A stretch of DNA of 55,443 nt from Butyrivibrio sp. INlla21. GTDB taxonomy: Bacteria; Bacillota; Clostridia; Lachnospirales; Lachnospiraceae. This document shows positions 27,200 to 36,456 of the stretch, piece after piece. Positions within the stretch are counted from its first letter, which is position 1. Every line of letters starts with the position of its first letter. Both the position numbers and the translations under genes were made by a program. The stretch spans positions 1 through 55,443 of the forward strand of contig NZ_FPCC01000021.1 of NCBI RefSeq assembly GCF_900116875.1. Reading direction: 5' to 3'. Under the pieces are notes generated by a model, which ran no database searches, had not been told where the DNA came from, and saw nothing but the letters and a program-made list of their open reading frames with translations.

Positions 27200-28093
27200 T
27201 CCTTTATACCCTTTTTCTTTAAATACTGTCATCATCTCATTCGTAAGGCTGTACTCAAGCGGCTGAAGGACGATGTCTTCTCTTTTCACCCATTCGGCAT
27301 ATTTAAGCTCGCCTTTATCCATCTTGATCTCTTTATTTCCAACCACATCACAGTAAAAACCAACAAGGATGTCGCTTGCGATACCCCATGGCTGAGACTT
27401 GTAGTATCTTACGTTTTCAACCTTAAGTCCGACCTCTTCCATAACTTCTCTTGCAACGCACTCTTCAAGCGTCTCACCAATCTCTGTAAAGCCCGCAACA
27501 AGAGCGTTGTGGCCGTAGCCCACGCGGTACTTGGTAAGAATGATACTGTCGGTCTCCTTGTCGGTAACTCCAATGATAACGGCAGGGTTTATCCTCGGGT
27601 AGATCTTGTTTCCGCATTTAGGGCAGGTTCTTGCGCGCTCTAGCTTATCGTTCTCATTCTCTGCTCCGCACTTTCCGCAGAACCTTGTTACAGAATACCA
27701 CTCGGCAAGCTGGTTTGCGGTAAATGCCGCATAAATGTATTCTTTGGGATTGTAATATTCGTTTCTGAGTTCTCTCAAAGAACAAAAGCTGTATCTTTTA
27801 CCCTTAAAGATCTCGGAAAGCGTCTTTTCATCCACATTTTCAAGAAGGAAAAAGCTCTCATCGTCTACGGAAAAAAGATATATGAAATTCTCTTCGGATA
27901 TCTTTTGCCCCGAAAATTCGCAGTACTTCGGAAGTTCGACACACTTTTTTTCATCATCAAGAAAAAGTGCAAGTTCCTTATCGCCGCGGCCGCTTTGATT
28001 GTCTCTGAAAACAAATATCTTGCTGTCTGCACCGGGTCTTTTGCCCGGATCGTACTCGTTGTGAAGTTTATGTGGTGCTATGTCCTGTATCAT
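27191..28093 (-). CDS. nudC: NAD+ diphosphatase, NUDIX family
   Basis: 300 residues. An N-terminal NUDIX-like half is followed by a four-Cys zinc ribbon (FCGKCG ... CPKCG, about residues 141-160) and the catalytic domain with a full Nudix box GFTEIGETLEECVAREVMEE (about 195-217). SQPWGI just after it is the SQPW motif that marks NudC-type NADH pyrophosphatases. It hydrolyses NAD(H) and may remove NAD caps from RNA. The start overlaps the AraC gene stop (ATGA), so these two are translated together, an unusual pairing. Confidence 0.9.
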   Translation of the reverse strand: MIQDIAPHKLHNEYDPGKRPGADSKIFVFRDNQSGRGDKELALFLDDEKKCVELPKYCEFSGQKISEENFIYLFSVDDESFFLLENVDEKTLSEIFKGKRYSFCSLRELRNEYYNPKEYIYAAFTANQLAEWYSVTRFCGKCGAENENDKLERARTCPKCGNKIYPRINPAVIIGVTDKETDSIILTKYRVGYGHNALVAGFTEIGETLEECVAREVMEEVGLKVENVRYYKSQPWGIASDILVGFYCDVVGNKEIKMDKGELKYAEWVKREDIVLQPLEYSLTNEMMTVFKEKGYKGTV

Positions 28094-29007
28094 TTCTTTG
28101 CCTCTTTACCGTCTGTGTGTAATATGCTGTTGGAATAGAGTCCCTGGTATTCCTTTGGGGACATTCCGTACTCTTTTTTGAATGCCTTAAAAAAGCTGGA
28201 ATAATCTCTAAAACCAAATCTCTCATATGTTCCTGTAATACTGGCGCCACCCGTGATCGCATTTCTGCACTCGGCGAGGCGCTTTTTGATAATGTACTGA
28301 TGGAGCGAAACGCCGAGCGTATCCTTGAAAAGATGCGCAACGTAGTACTTGCTTATAAAAAACTGCCCGGCAATATCGTCGAGCGTAAGGGCATCTTCGA
28401 GATTACTCTCAACGTAAGCAATGATATTTTGGAAAAGAGTCAGCTCATCACTTCCGCTGCTGATGTTCTCCTCGTCGTAGACAATCCTGTTGATCGTAAG
28501 GATAAGGTCGCAAAGGCACAGATGTCTGAACGCAGTGCTTCCGTATCTCTCACTTGCGATCTCCTCTAAAAGGCGCAAGAACTTGGACTCTACCATGTGA
28601 AACTGCGCAGGCGCAAGGTGGTAGATATATTTGTGATACGCCTCCGCCTTCTGGAAAAGGAACATGTAATCAACTGATTCCTGCATGAGTGAATTGCAAC
28701 AATCCTTGCTGATCCAGAACAGAAAACGTCTGTAGTTCTTCTCGGGGTTGTTCATAAGCGCATGATGCGAGATCCCGGGAGGAACCAGCATAAGGTCGCC
28801 GGGAGACATCTTGTATCTGATGGTCTTGCCCTCGGGACTGAATATCTCCATGGTAACGTCTCCCTCTATAAAGAGGTAGCACTCGTAATAATCATGGGCA
28901 TGCGGCTTAAGCGTCTTGAAGTCTCTGTCTGAGTAATAGTAGACCTCAAAATCCGATGAAACCATGTATTGTCTTGTGTTAAAGGATGATCTTAGTTTGC
29001 TTTTCAT
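28090..29007 (-). CDS. AraC family transcriptional regulator
   Basis: 305 residues. An N-terminal cupin sensor domain (PHAHDYYECYLFIEGDVTMEIF, then SPGDLMLVPPGISHHALM) is followed by two AraC helix-turn-helix units from about residue 200 (LTLDDIAGQFFISKYYVAHLF and TYERFGFRDYSSFFKAFKKEYGMSP). It is divergent from uxuA-uxuB, with 162 bases between, and probably controls them in response to a hexuronate or other sugar. No ribosome site is seen at this ATG, so the start may be the Met at residue 15. Confidence 0.88.
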   Translation of the reverse strand: MKSKLRSSFNTRQYMVSSDFEVYYYSDRDFKTLKPHAHDYYECYLFIEGDVTMEIFSPEGKTIRYKMSPGDLMLVPPGISHHALMNNPEKNYRRFLFWISKDCCNSLMQESVDYMFLFQKAEAYHKYIYHLAPAQFHMVESKFLRLLEEIASERYGSTAFRHLCLCDLILTINRIVYDEENISSGSDELTLFQNIIAYVESNLEDALTLDDIAGQFFISKYYVAHLFKDTLGVSLHQYIIKKRLAECRNAITGGASITGTYERFGFRDYSSFFKAFKKEYGMSPKEYQGLYSNSILHTDGKEAKK

Positions 29008-29169
29008 ATTTGTATAATAACACCGATTGCAATTTTTGCAAGGTATGAAACAAATTATTCCATTCTTTTTTTTACTAAAAGAAACTATTGTATTATACAG
29101 ACCACAATTATTATTCAGATCATTAAATCAGATCAAAAAAGATGTATTAGGAAGGGAGAAATTCTAATT

Positions 29170-30246
29170 ATGGAAATGACACTTCGCTGGTACGGTAAGG
29201 AATACGATACCGTCAAGCTTTGGCAGATAAGACAGGTTCCCGGTGTAAAGGGCGTTATCACAACTCTTTACAACAAGCAGGCAGGCGAGCTCTGGACTCA
29301 GGACGAGATCAAGGCTCTCAAAAAGGATGTCGCTGACGGCGGACTTAAGGTTTCAGGTATCGAATCGGTAAACGTATCGGATGCCATCAAGGCTGCTACC
29401 GCAGAGAGAGACGAGCACATCGATAACTATATAAAGACTTTGGAGAATCTCGGTAAAGAAGATATCCACATGGTATGCTACAACTTCATGCCTGTATTCG
29501 ACTGGACAAGAACCGAGCTTGCAAGAAAAAGAGAAGACGGCTCGACCGTACTTGCTTACACTCAGGAAGCTATCGATGCTATCAATCCCGAGAAGATGTT
29601 CGAAACACTTTCAGGTGACACAAACGGCAGCGTAATGCCCGGTTGGGAGCCCGAAAGAATGGCTCACATCAAGGAGCTCTTTGAGCTCTACTCAGGAATC
29701 GACGAGGACAAGCTCTTTGAAAATATTGTTTATTTCTTGAAGGCGATCATGCCCGTATGTAATAAGTATGACATCAAGATGGCTATCCATCCCGACGATC
29801 CCGCCTGGTCTGTATTCGGACTTCCGAGGATCATCAACAATGAAAAGAACATCCTTAAGCTCATGAAGGCGGTTGATGACGTTCACAACGGAGTTACATT
29901 CTGCTCCGGCTCTTACGGCACAAGCCTTGAGAACGATCTGCCTCACATGATCAGAGCACTTGAAGGAAGAATTCACTTTGCACACGTTCGTAATCTTAAG
30001 TTCATCTCTCCCACCAACTTTGAGGAGTCTGCTCACCTTTCAGCCGACGGAACTTTCGATATGTACGAGATCATGAAGGCTCTCTACGAGACAGGCTTCG
30101 ACGGACCTATCCGTCCCGACCACGGAAGAATGATCTGGGGCGAAGTTGCAATGCCCGGCTACGGTCTCTATGACAGAGCGCTCGGTGCGACTTACCTCAA
30201 CGGTCTTTGGGAAGCAATAGATAAGGCACATCAGAGAGGAGTTTGA
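29170..30246 (+). CDS. uxuA: Mannonate dehydratase
   Basis: 358 residues, usual family length. It converts D-mannonate to 2-keto-3-deoxygluconate in glucuronate breakdown. Seen: the start MEMTLRWYGKEYDTVKLWQIRQ, VCYNFMPVFDWTRTEL, metal-site regions KMAIHPDDPAW and VTFCSGSYG, and the C-terminal IRPDHGRMIWGE. GGAAGGGAG precedes the ATG. It is followed after two bases by uxuB. A promoter candidate (TTTACT-17-TATACA) lies about 70 bases upstream. Confidence 0.95.
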   Translation: MEMTLRWYGKEYDTVKLWQIRQVPGVKGVITTLYNKQAGELWTQDEIKALKKDVADGGLKVSGIESVNVSDAIKAATAERDEHIDNYIKTLENLGKEDIHMVCYNFMPVFDWTRTELARKREDGSTVLAYTQEAIDAINPEKMFETLSGDTNGSVMPGWEPERMAHIKELFELYSGIDEDKLFENIVYFLKAIMPVCNKYDIKMAIHPDDPAWSVFGLPRIINNEKNILKLMKAVDDVHNGVTFCSGSYGTSLENDLPHMIRALEGRIHFAHVRNLKFISPTNFEESAHLSADGTFDMYEIMKALYETGFDGPIRPDHGRMIWGEVAMPGYGLYDRALGATYLNGLWEAIDKAHQRGV

Positions 30247-30248
30247 TC

Positions 30249-31868
30249 ATGAAGCTTAACGAACAGAGTTTAAAAGACAGCGCTTGGAAAGAGAAGGGTT
30301 ACTACCTTCCCACTTTCGACAGGGCTGAAATGATAAAAAAGACAGTTGAAGCACCCGAGTGGGTTCACTTCGGAGCAGGAAATATCTTCAGAGCATTTCA
30401 GGCCAATCTTTCACAGAGAATGCTTGACGGCGGCATGAACGATAAGGGACTTACTGTCGTAGAAGGTTTTGACTATGAGATCATCGAGAAGATGTACAGA
30501 CCTCACGACAACCTCTCACTCCTTGTCACACTTAAAGCTGACGGATCCGTTGAAAAATCCGTGATCTCAAGTATTGCGGAGTCATGCATCCTTGATTCAA
30601 ATGATGAAAAAGAGTTTTCTCGTCTTAAAGAGATCTTTAGATGCGATTCTCTTCAGCTTGCTACTTTTACGATCACAGAGAAAGGCTACAGCCTTGTTAA
30701 TCCCGCAGGTGAGCTTCTTCCCGCTGTAAAAGACGATTTTGCAGCAGGCCCTTCAAAGCCTCAGAGCTATATCGGTAAGGTTGCAGCTCTTTTGTATGAG
30801 AGATTCCTTGCAGGTGAAAAGAAGATCGCCATGGTCAGCACAGATAACTGCTCACACAACGGAGATAAGCTCTTTGATGCGGTACATGCATTTGCAAAAG
30901 AGTGGACTGCAAACGGTAAGGCTGACGCAGGATTTATTTCATATATAGAAGATGATTCCAAGGTTTCTTTCCCTTGGTCAATGATCGATAAGATCACACC
31001 AAGACCCGACGATTCCGTTAATGAGATTCTTAAAAACGATGGAATCGAGGAGCTTGAGCCCGTTGTGACTTCCAAGAAAACTTGGGTTGCTCCCTTTGTT
31101 AATGCTGAGGAGAGCGAATACCTCGTTATCGAGGATAAGTTCCCGAACGGTCGTCCCGCTCTTGAGAAGGTCGGAGTTATCTTCACGGAAAAAGAGACTG
31201 TGGATAAGGTTGAGCGAATGAAGGTTTGTACCTGCCTCAATCCTCTTCACACATCACTTGCCGTATACGGATGCCTTCTTGGATACGACAAGATCTCAGA
31301 AGAAATGAAAGATACGGAGCTTGTTAAGCTTGTTAAGACAATCGGATATGTTGAGGGACTCCCCGTTGTTACAGATCCGGGTGTTATAAAGCCTCAGGAA
31401 TTCATTGATACCGTTGTAAACGTCAGAATTCCCAACAAGTTCATGCCTGATACCCCTCAAAGGATTGCCACAGACACATCGCAGAAGCTTGCCATCAGAT
31501 TCGGTGAGACTATCAAAGCTTACCTTTCTTCAGATAGTCTCAATGTAGCCGATCTAAAGTGTATTCCTCTAGTACACGCCGGCTGGCTTCGCTATGTGAT
31601 GGGCGTAGACGATAACGGCAAAGCATTTGAGCCAAGCCCCGATCCGCTTCTTGAGAAGGCTAAGAGCTTTGTTGAAGGAATTGAGCTTGGAGCTTCTATA
31701 GATAAAGCTGCTATCAAAGCTAAGCTTCTTCCTATTCTCAAGGACGCTACAATCTTTGGCGTAGACCTTGAAGAAGCAGGCCTTTCGGATAGAGTTCTTT
31801 CTTACTTTGAAGAACTTATCGCCGGCACAGGCGCCGTAAGAGCAACGCTCAAGAAGTATGTTGGCTGA
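30249..31868 (+). CDS. uxuB: Fructuronate reductase (mannitol dehydrogenase family)
   Basis: 539 residues from the ATG at 30249, preceded by AGAGGAG seven bases away; a TTG two codons earlier is less likely. Family motifs: VHFGAGNIFRAFQANL (nucleotide loop), MVSTDNCSHNGDKL with the catalytic Asn/Asp region, and KVCTCLNPLHTSLAVYGCLLG with the Lys/His region. In this family the same fold serves mannitol, fructuronate and tagaturonate; the uxuA partner makes fructuronate-to-mannonate reduction the best call. It ends at a strong shared terminator. Confidence 0.92.
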   Translation: MKLNEQSLKDSAWKEKGYYLPTFDRAEMIKKTVEAPEWVHFGAGNIFRAFQANLSQRMLDGGMNDKGLTVVEGFDYEIIEKMYRPHDNLSLLVTLKADGSVEKSVISSIAESCILDSNDEKEFSRLKEIFRCDSLQLATFTITEKGYSLVNPAGELLPAVKDDFAAGPSKPQSYIGKVAALLYERFLAGEKKIAMVSTDNCSHNGDKLFDAVHAFAKEWTANGKADAGFISYIEDDSKVSFPWSMIDKITPRPDDSVNEILKNDGIEELEPVVTSKKTWVAPFVNAEESEYLVIEDKFPNGRPALEKVGVIFTEKETVDKVERMKVCTCLNPLHTSLAVYGCLLGYDKISEEMKDTELVKLVKTIGYVEGLPVVTDPGVIKPQEFIDTVVNVRIPNKFMPDTPQRIATDTSQKLAIRFGETIKAYLSSDSLNVADLKCIPLVHAGWLRYVMGVDDNGKAFEPSPDPLLEKAKSFVEGIELGASIDKAAIKAKLLPILKDATIFGVDLEEAGLSDRVLSYFEELIAGTGAVRATLKKYVG

Positions 31869-31915
31869 TCTTATTGCCCCACAGCAATGTGAAGGTGCAT
31901 TAACTTAATCTCATA

Positions 31916-31951
31916 AAAAATGCTCTGCATGGACGCATGCAGAGCATTTTT
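31916..31951. terminator. Two-way terminator between uxuB and the alcohol dehydrogenase gene
   Basis: AAAAATGCTCTGCATG and CATGCAGAGCATTTTT form a perfect 16-bp stem with loop GACG; it serves convergent genes ending at 31868 (plus) and 31973 (minus). Confidence 0.95.
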
Positions 31952-31972
31952 ATTGATTCATATGTATTATAT

Positions 31973-33148
31973 TCAGATCATAAGCTCATAGATCTTGGTG
32001 CAATCATCCTCGCTAAGAGTTACGAAGCCTGAGATTGAACCGGGTCTTCCGTCGCCGTTACAAAGGACATCAACGAGCTTTGGAATATCTTCCTTCTTGG
32101 CTCCGAGTTCCTCAAAGTTCTTGGGCATACCGATCGAGATGAGGAAGTTTCTGAGAGCTTCAATGCCGGCCTTAGCTGTAACTTCGGGATTGGTGAAGTC
32201 CATCTGGCAACCCCAAACTCTTGTAGCTACCTGCGCAAAGCGCATTACATCGTGCTTCATTACATATGTGAATACAGCGGGCATTGTAACAGCAAGACCT
32301 GCTCCGTGAGCGCAGTCATAGAGAGCTGAAAGCTCATGCTCAATGTTGTGGCTGTTCCAGTCCTGAGTTCTTCCGACGCCGCATGAATTATTGTGTGCCA
32401 TCATTCCTGCCCACATGATATTGGCTCTTGCCTCATAGTTGTTGGGATCTTCGATAACTCTGGGTCCCTCGTGCTTCATTGTAAGAAGAAGTGCTTCTAT
32501 AAGTCTGTCCGTAACCTCGACCTCAGCGGTATTTGTAAGATATCTCTCATACAGATGAGCCATAATATCCGTGATACCTGCTGCCGACTGATATGCGGGA
32601 AGAGTCTGGGTAAGAGCGGGATTGAGAATACTGAACTTAGGTCTTATCGCGTCTCCGCTTGCACCGCGCTTGATCATACCATCTTCCTTGGTAATAACGG
32701 AATCAGGACTTCCCTCACTGCCTGCAGCGGCAATTGTAAGGATAGTTCCCACAGGAAGAGCCTCAGTGATAGTCTTTCCCTGATAGAAATCCCAGAAATC
32801 TCCGTCATAAACTGTTCCTGCAGCTATAGCCTTGGATGAATCTATAGTACTTCCGCCGCCCACAGCAAGAATAAAGTCAACATTTTCTTTTTTACAAAGC
32901 TCTATTCCTTCGTAAACAAGGCCGCTTCTGGGATTGGGCTTAACGCCTCCAAGAAGCACATAAGGAATACTCTCCTTATCAAGAGAAGCCTTAACTCTGT
33001 CAAGAAGTCCCCATTTAACAACGCTTCCGCCGCCGTAATGAATAAGAACTTTGCTTCCGCCAAACTTCTTGACGTACTCTCCGGCCTGATTCTCAGTGTC
33101 TTTTCCAAAAACAAAATAAGTAGGTGAGTAGAACGTAAAATTCTGCAT
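31973..33148 (-). CDS. Iron-containing alcohol dehydrogenase, butanol dehydrogenase type
   Basis: 391 residues, type III alcohol dehydrogenase fold. The nucleotide-binding part holds HYGGGSVVKWGLLDRV and AVGGGSTIDSSKAIA; the metal site is built from Asp in GITDIMAHLYERY and His residues in SHNIEHELSALYDCAHGAGLA. It resembles BDH/YqhD-like enzymes that use NAD(P)H to reduce aldehydes, fitting fermentation. The exact substrate is not readable. GGGG precedes the ATG. It stands alone between two terminators. Confidence 0.92.
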   Translation of the reverse strand: MQNFTFYSPTYFVFGKDTENQAGEYVKKFGGSKVLIHYGGGSVVKWGLLDRVKASLDKESIPYVLLGGVKPNPRSGLVYEGIELCKKENVDFILAVGGGSTIDSSKAIAAGTVYDGDFWDFYQGKTITEALPVGTILTIAAAGSEGSPDSVITKEDGMIKRGASGDAIRPKFSILNPALTQTLPAYQSAAGITDIMAHLYERYLTNTAEVEVTDRLIEALLLTMKHEGPRVIEDPNNYEARANIMWAGMMAHNNSCGVGRTQDWNSHNIEHELSALYDCAHGAGLAVTMPAVFTYVMKHDVMRFAQVATRVWGCQMDFTNPEVTAKAGIEALRNFLISIGMPKNFEELGAKKEDIPKLVDVLCNGDGRPGSISGFVTLSEDDCTKIYELMI

Positions 33149-33233
33149 AATAACCCCTTTCTCGTTTGCTCTGATTAACTAATTACTATTATATCATGCA
33201 TAATAAGCACGCCTATTTCATAATAATGGCACA

Positions 33234-33273
33234 GAAAAAGTCTTATGACTATTTATCGATAGACATAAGACTT
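33234..33273 (-). terminator. Terminator of the formate/nitrite transporter gene
   Basis: AAGTCTTATG and CATAAGACTT form a 10-bp stem; TTTTTCTG follows on the minus strand and a T-run also follows on the plus strand. Confidence 0.8.
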
Positions 33274-33309
33274 CTCATTTTTTGTTATGTTTATATACAG
33301 GACAGGTAA

Positions 33310-34095
33310 TCAGTTCTTTTTAAGATAAGCGCCGTAGTAAACTGCGCCGACGCAAAGTCCGCCGCCAATGATATTTCCGATGGTTACGGGAAGTAGATTT
33401 ATCACAAAGAAGCCGAATAATGACAATCCGTCTGCGGGGATTCCGTGAACGTAAGATGCAAGGAAACCTGCAGGAATGAAATACATATTTGCAACGCAGT
33501 GTTCGAAACCACAGATAATAAAGAGCATAACGGGAAGCCAAAGTGCAAGCACTTTTCCTGCAAGCTCATCTGCAGCGAAAGAACACCATACTGCCATGCA
33601 TACAAGAACGTTACAAAGGATTCCGCGAAGGAGTCCGTCGGCAAAAGAGATGCCTGACTTAGTCACTGCTGTCGCAACTACGTTTGTTGCAAGCTGTCCG
33701 TCACCGAACGAATAAATATGGCCAAAAGCCGCAAGTGCTGCAATGATAAAGCCTCCGACCATGTTTCCGAAATAAACGATAACCCAGTTCTTAAACATCT
33801 TAAGAGGCGAGGTCTCTTTCTTGAGAACAGGGATCGTAATAAGGCAATTGCCTGTGAAGAGCTCAGCTCCTCCGACAAGCACCATAAAAAGACCTATAGG
33901 GAAAACTACAGAACTGATAACCCTTGCCGATGAAGCATTATCCGCAAGGCATGATGCGATCTGGCTTCCGAGTCCTCCAAGCGCAATGAAGGCTCCCGCC
34001 ATTATAGCTAAAAGAAAGGTCTGTGAAGCCTTAGCTTCGGCCTTGGCCTTTCCTACCTGTACATATTTTTGAGCAATTTCTGCCGGTGATTTCAT
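33310..34095 (-). CDS. Formate/nitrite transporter (FNT) family protein
   Basis: 261 residues with six membrane helices. FNT motifs are present: ELFTGNCLI near residue 78, KNWVIVYFGNMVGG near 102, CNVLVCMAVWCSF near 160 and GFEHCVANMYFIPAG with the central His near 197. FNT channels pass formate, nitrite or hydrosulfide as pentamers in the inner membrane. In this anaerobic setting formate (FocA-like) is the most likely, but no pyruvate formate-lyase is adjacent. GGGAG lies before the ATG; TTTAAA-17-TATAAT (34154-34182) is a likely promoter. Confidence 0.92.
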   Translation of the reverse strand: MKSPAEIAQKYVQVGKAKAEAKASQTFLLAIMAGAFIALGGLGSQIASCLADNASSARVISSVVFPIGLFMVLVGGAELFTGNCLITIPVLKKETSPLKMFKNWVIVYFGNMVGGFIIAALAAFGHIYSFGDGQLATNVVATAVTKSGISFADGLLRGILCNVLVCMAVWCSFAADELAGKVLALWLPVMLFIICGFEHCVANMYFIPAGFLASYVHGIPADGLSLFGFFVINLLPVTIGNIIGGGLCVGAVYYGAYLKKN

Positions 34096-34183
34096 GTCTT
34101 AATACTCCCTTACTGTTTCGCTTAGCGAGATTTTTCAAGAATCTCGCCGTATTATTATACCCTCTTTCGCCTTATATTTAAAG

Positions 34184-34210
34184 AAAAAAGCCCGCTTTCG
34201 CGAACTTTTT
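34184..34210 (-). terminator. Terminator of the COG0523 pair
   Basis: AAAAAGTTCGC and GCGGGCTTTTT pair around a GAAA loop on the minus strand, followed by a further T and C; 13 bases after the stop at 34223. Confidence 0.85.
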
Positions 34211-34222
34211 CCAAACAAAGCT

Positions 34223-35158
34223 TCACACTACATTTATCACTTCCCGCTCAGGTTTGTCGGCAGCCTTTAGCCCGCTCACCTTGCACACCGGGAAATCAAC
34301 CTTGTACTTATCCATATACTCTTTTTCCACAAGCCCTGTAACATTCACCCAGCTGCCGTTTTCAAGGCTGTCAAGGTCATCGTAGTCGCAGATTATTCCG
34401 AATAAAGACAGGTCGTCCTCGCAGCATGTCATTGCGTATCTGCCCGCAAGAAAAGACTGCCTTGTCTTACCGCGTGACTTCATGACCTGCGCCGTGAAGC
34501 GAATCGTCTTTCCGACGTATCTGTCCAAGTTGTCGAGGCTGTCCAAATAGAACACGGAAAATGAATCATTGTCGACATCGACTATATCAGCATTTAAGTC
34601 ATACGGAAGGTCGTCCTCAAACCTTATTACAATATCGTCCCTCTCGTCATCCTTAAATACAATGTTGAGCCCCGTGTTCACGGCCTTAAGATTCCTTCTG
34701 AAATACGAAAGCTTATCCTCAAGTCCCGTGCAGTTATTTACAACCGCCATGTACGCGTTCCTGACCTGCTCAGACAAAAGAGATTTCATATTGGCCGCAT
34801 AAAGCTCAAAAGTCTTTCCGTTGATCACGGCGATCTCCATAATGTCGTTCCAGTACCAGGGAAAAGATAAGTCTTTTCGCATCCACATGCCGTTAAACTC
34901 AACCACAACCCGCGCCGGCTTGACCGCCTTTTCAAGCTCCTCGATGTGCTCCGGAGTAAAATCCTCCTCATCCTCGATATACCTTACAACCACGCCCATC
35001 TTCTCAAGAAGATAGTCGTCGTATTCCACTTCGCCTTCCTCACAGACGATAAGAAGCGTTACTCCGTCAATCTTGAAATACGACTCTTCGAACAAGTCCT
35101 GGATAAAAGAGGTCTTTCCCGCATCCAAAAATCCGTTCACAAAATAAACCTTACCCAA
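34223..35158 (-). CDS. P-loop GTPase (COG0523-related) with YcgQ/DUF1980-like C-terminal domain
   Basis: About 311 residues. The start is uncertain: TTG at 35158 (overlapping the upstream stop by 8 bases, AAGGAG before it) is the best choice. The N-terminal half is a G3E-type P-loop domain (GFLDAGKTSFIQDLF Walker A; VVVEFNGMWMRKDL), but it lacks the C-x-C-C metal motif. From about residue 205 the pattern YVGKTIRFTAQVMKSRG, FLAGRYAMTCCEDDLSLFG and NGSWVNVTGLVEKEY matches the C-terminal OB-like domain of YcgQ/TIGR03943 proteins (TCC-x-x-D). This would join GTPase and YcgQ-like functions in one chain, probably for metal handling. Coupled to the upstream COG0523 gene. Confidence 0.7.
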   Translation of the reverse strand: MGKVYFVNGFLDAGKTSFIQDLFEESYFKIDGVTLLIVCEEGEVEYDDYLLEKMGVVVRYIEDEEDFTPEHIEELEKAVKPARVVVEFNGMWMRKDLSFPWYWNDIMEIAVINGKTFELYAANMKSLLSEQVRNAYMAVVNNCTGLEDKLSYFRRNLKAVNTGLNIVFKDDERDDIVIRFEDDLPYDLNADIVDVDNDSFSVFYLDSLDNLDRYVGKTIRFTAQVMKSRGKTRQSFLAGRYAMTCCEDDLSLFGIICDYDDLDSLENGSWVNVTGLVEKEYMDKYKVDFPVCKVSGLKAADKPEREVINVV

Positions 35159-36338
35159 TTTTCTTATTCTCCTTATTTTCAAGCTCTGCCTGCGGTGTAT
35201 ACGGTGCCTTGTCTATGCACTCATCCAGCATTGAAACTATGCGCTCTTTATCAATATTTTTTCCTATGAAAACAATCTGATTGAGCCTGTCGCCGTAGAT
35301 TTCATCCCACTCTTCCATGATGTCAGGGAAGCTTCGAATAACCTCTTCTTTTTCCTTTTCGTCAAAAGCCGCTACCCAATTGGAAACTTCGGATATTGAC
35401 GCATTTCTTCCCGCATGCTCAAAGAGCTGAACATGAATGTCATCATCCGAAAACCAGATATAACCTTTAGCGCGGATTATATTTTCGGGATAGTTTTCTT
35501 CAACGAAAGCACTGAACTTCTCGTGATCGAAAGGTCTTTTTTCCTCATAGACAAAAGAGCTGATGCCGTATTCATCAACGCATCCTTCATCCATCGCTTT
35601 TTCTCTGGCAAGAGCAGCCTGCATCGCCGAAGAATTCATAACCTCGTCGTAGTCAAACTTTGATCCCTTGAAAATCCTGTCGGGATTAACCTTGCCGTAT
35701 ATGCACTCTACGATCTCGGCCTTTCTTTGGAACTGTCTTATCACCTTCCTCACCGCTTCTTTTTTATCAGTGGGAAGAAGATCGCATTTGTTCAAAAGAA
35801 CCACGTTGCAGAATTCGATCTGATCCATTATAAGATTGATGATGTCAGGATCCTCGTCCATGATCTCTCTTTGTCTTTCATCGGACTTTTCTTTTATTCC
35901 GTCAAGAAACTCCGTGTATATCCTGTCGGCATCAACGACAGTCACAACAGAGTCCAGATAGAAGCCAAGCTTTTTGTGCGATTCCTGATACATAAGGAAT
36001 CCATCCGCTATTGATGCGGGATTACTGATGCCTGAGGCTTCCACGATGATTCTTTTGATATGCTTATCTTTTGCAAGCGCCTCGACCTGTGTCATAAAGG
36101 CTTCCTGAAGAGTGCAGCAGATGCAGCCGTTCGTGAGCTCTATCATCTTGGAATCCGCCTGAGTAACGTTACTTTTCGAAATAAGGGAAGCGTCAATGTT
36201 AACGCTTCCCATATCATTTACTATCAGTGCGATTCCGTCTGATTCCGTATTTTTTAACAACTCATTAAGCACCGTTGTCTTACCTGAGCCAAGATATCCT
36301 GTCAGTATGGTCACCGGTTTCTTTGATAAACCAAACAT
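35151..36338 (-). CDS. COG0523/CobW family GTPase, metal chaperone type
   Basis: 395 residues. Walker A in ILTGYLGSGKTTVLNELL (about 11-28), the family's metal-binding C-x-C-C in LTNGCICCTLQEAF (about 70-84), IIVEASGISNPASIAD, and NKCDLL for guanine recognition near 180. The CobW C-terminal domain (about 285-385) includes IRAKGYIWFSDDD. Members deliver zinc, cobalt or other metals to enzymes; the zinc-chaperone branch is often induced by metal shortage. GGAGG precedes the ATG, and a dyad overlaps the promoter region at 36380-36409. It is translated ahead of the second GTPase gene. Confidence 0.9.
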   Translation of the reverse strand: MFGLSKKPVTILTGYLGSGKTTVLNELLKNTESDGIALIVNDMGSVNIDASLISKSNVTQADSKMIELTNGCICCTLQEAFMTQVEALAKDKHIKRIIVEASGISNPASIADGFLMYQESHKKLGFYLDSVVTVVDADRIYTEFLDGIKEKSDERQREIMDEDPDIINLIMDQIEFCNVVLLNKCDLLPTDKKEAVRKVIRQFQRKAEIVECIYGKVNPDRIFKGSKFDYDEVMNSSAMQAALAREKAMDEGCVDEYGISSFVYEEKRPFDHEKFSAFVEENYPENIIRAKGYIWFSDDDIHVQLFEHAGRNASISEVSNWVAAFDEKEKEEVIRSFPDIMEEWDEIYGDRLNQIVFIGKNIDKERIVSMLDECIDKAPYTPQAELENKENKKIG

Positions 36339-36379
36339 TGTATTCCTCCGCGTGTAAATGCTATGATCGTTTACATTTT

Positions 36380-36409
36380 TATAATTTGCAATTCATTTGC
36401 AATTTACAA
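36380..36409 (-). promoter_or_regulatory. AT-rich dyad over the promoter of the COG0523 pair
   Basis: The stretch contains two TTGCAA boxes inside a longer imperfect dyad (about 12 of 16 positions match) and two direct copies of ATTGCAAAT. TTGTAA and TTATAA/AATTAT, spaced as -35 and -10, overlap it on the minus strand. A metal-responsive repressor site is plausible but not proven. Confidence 0.45.
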
Positions 36410-36456
36410 TATTAGCACTACTTCGCAGAAGATGTCAATTAAAAGAACTTTCTTTA

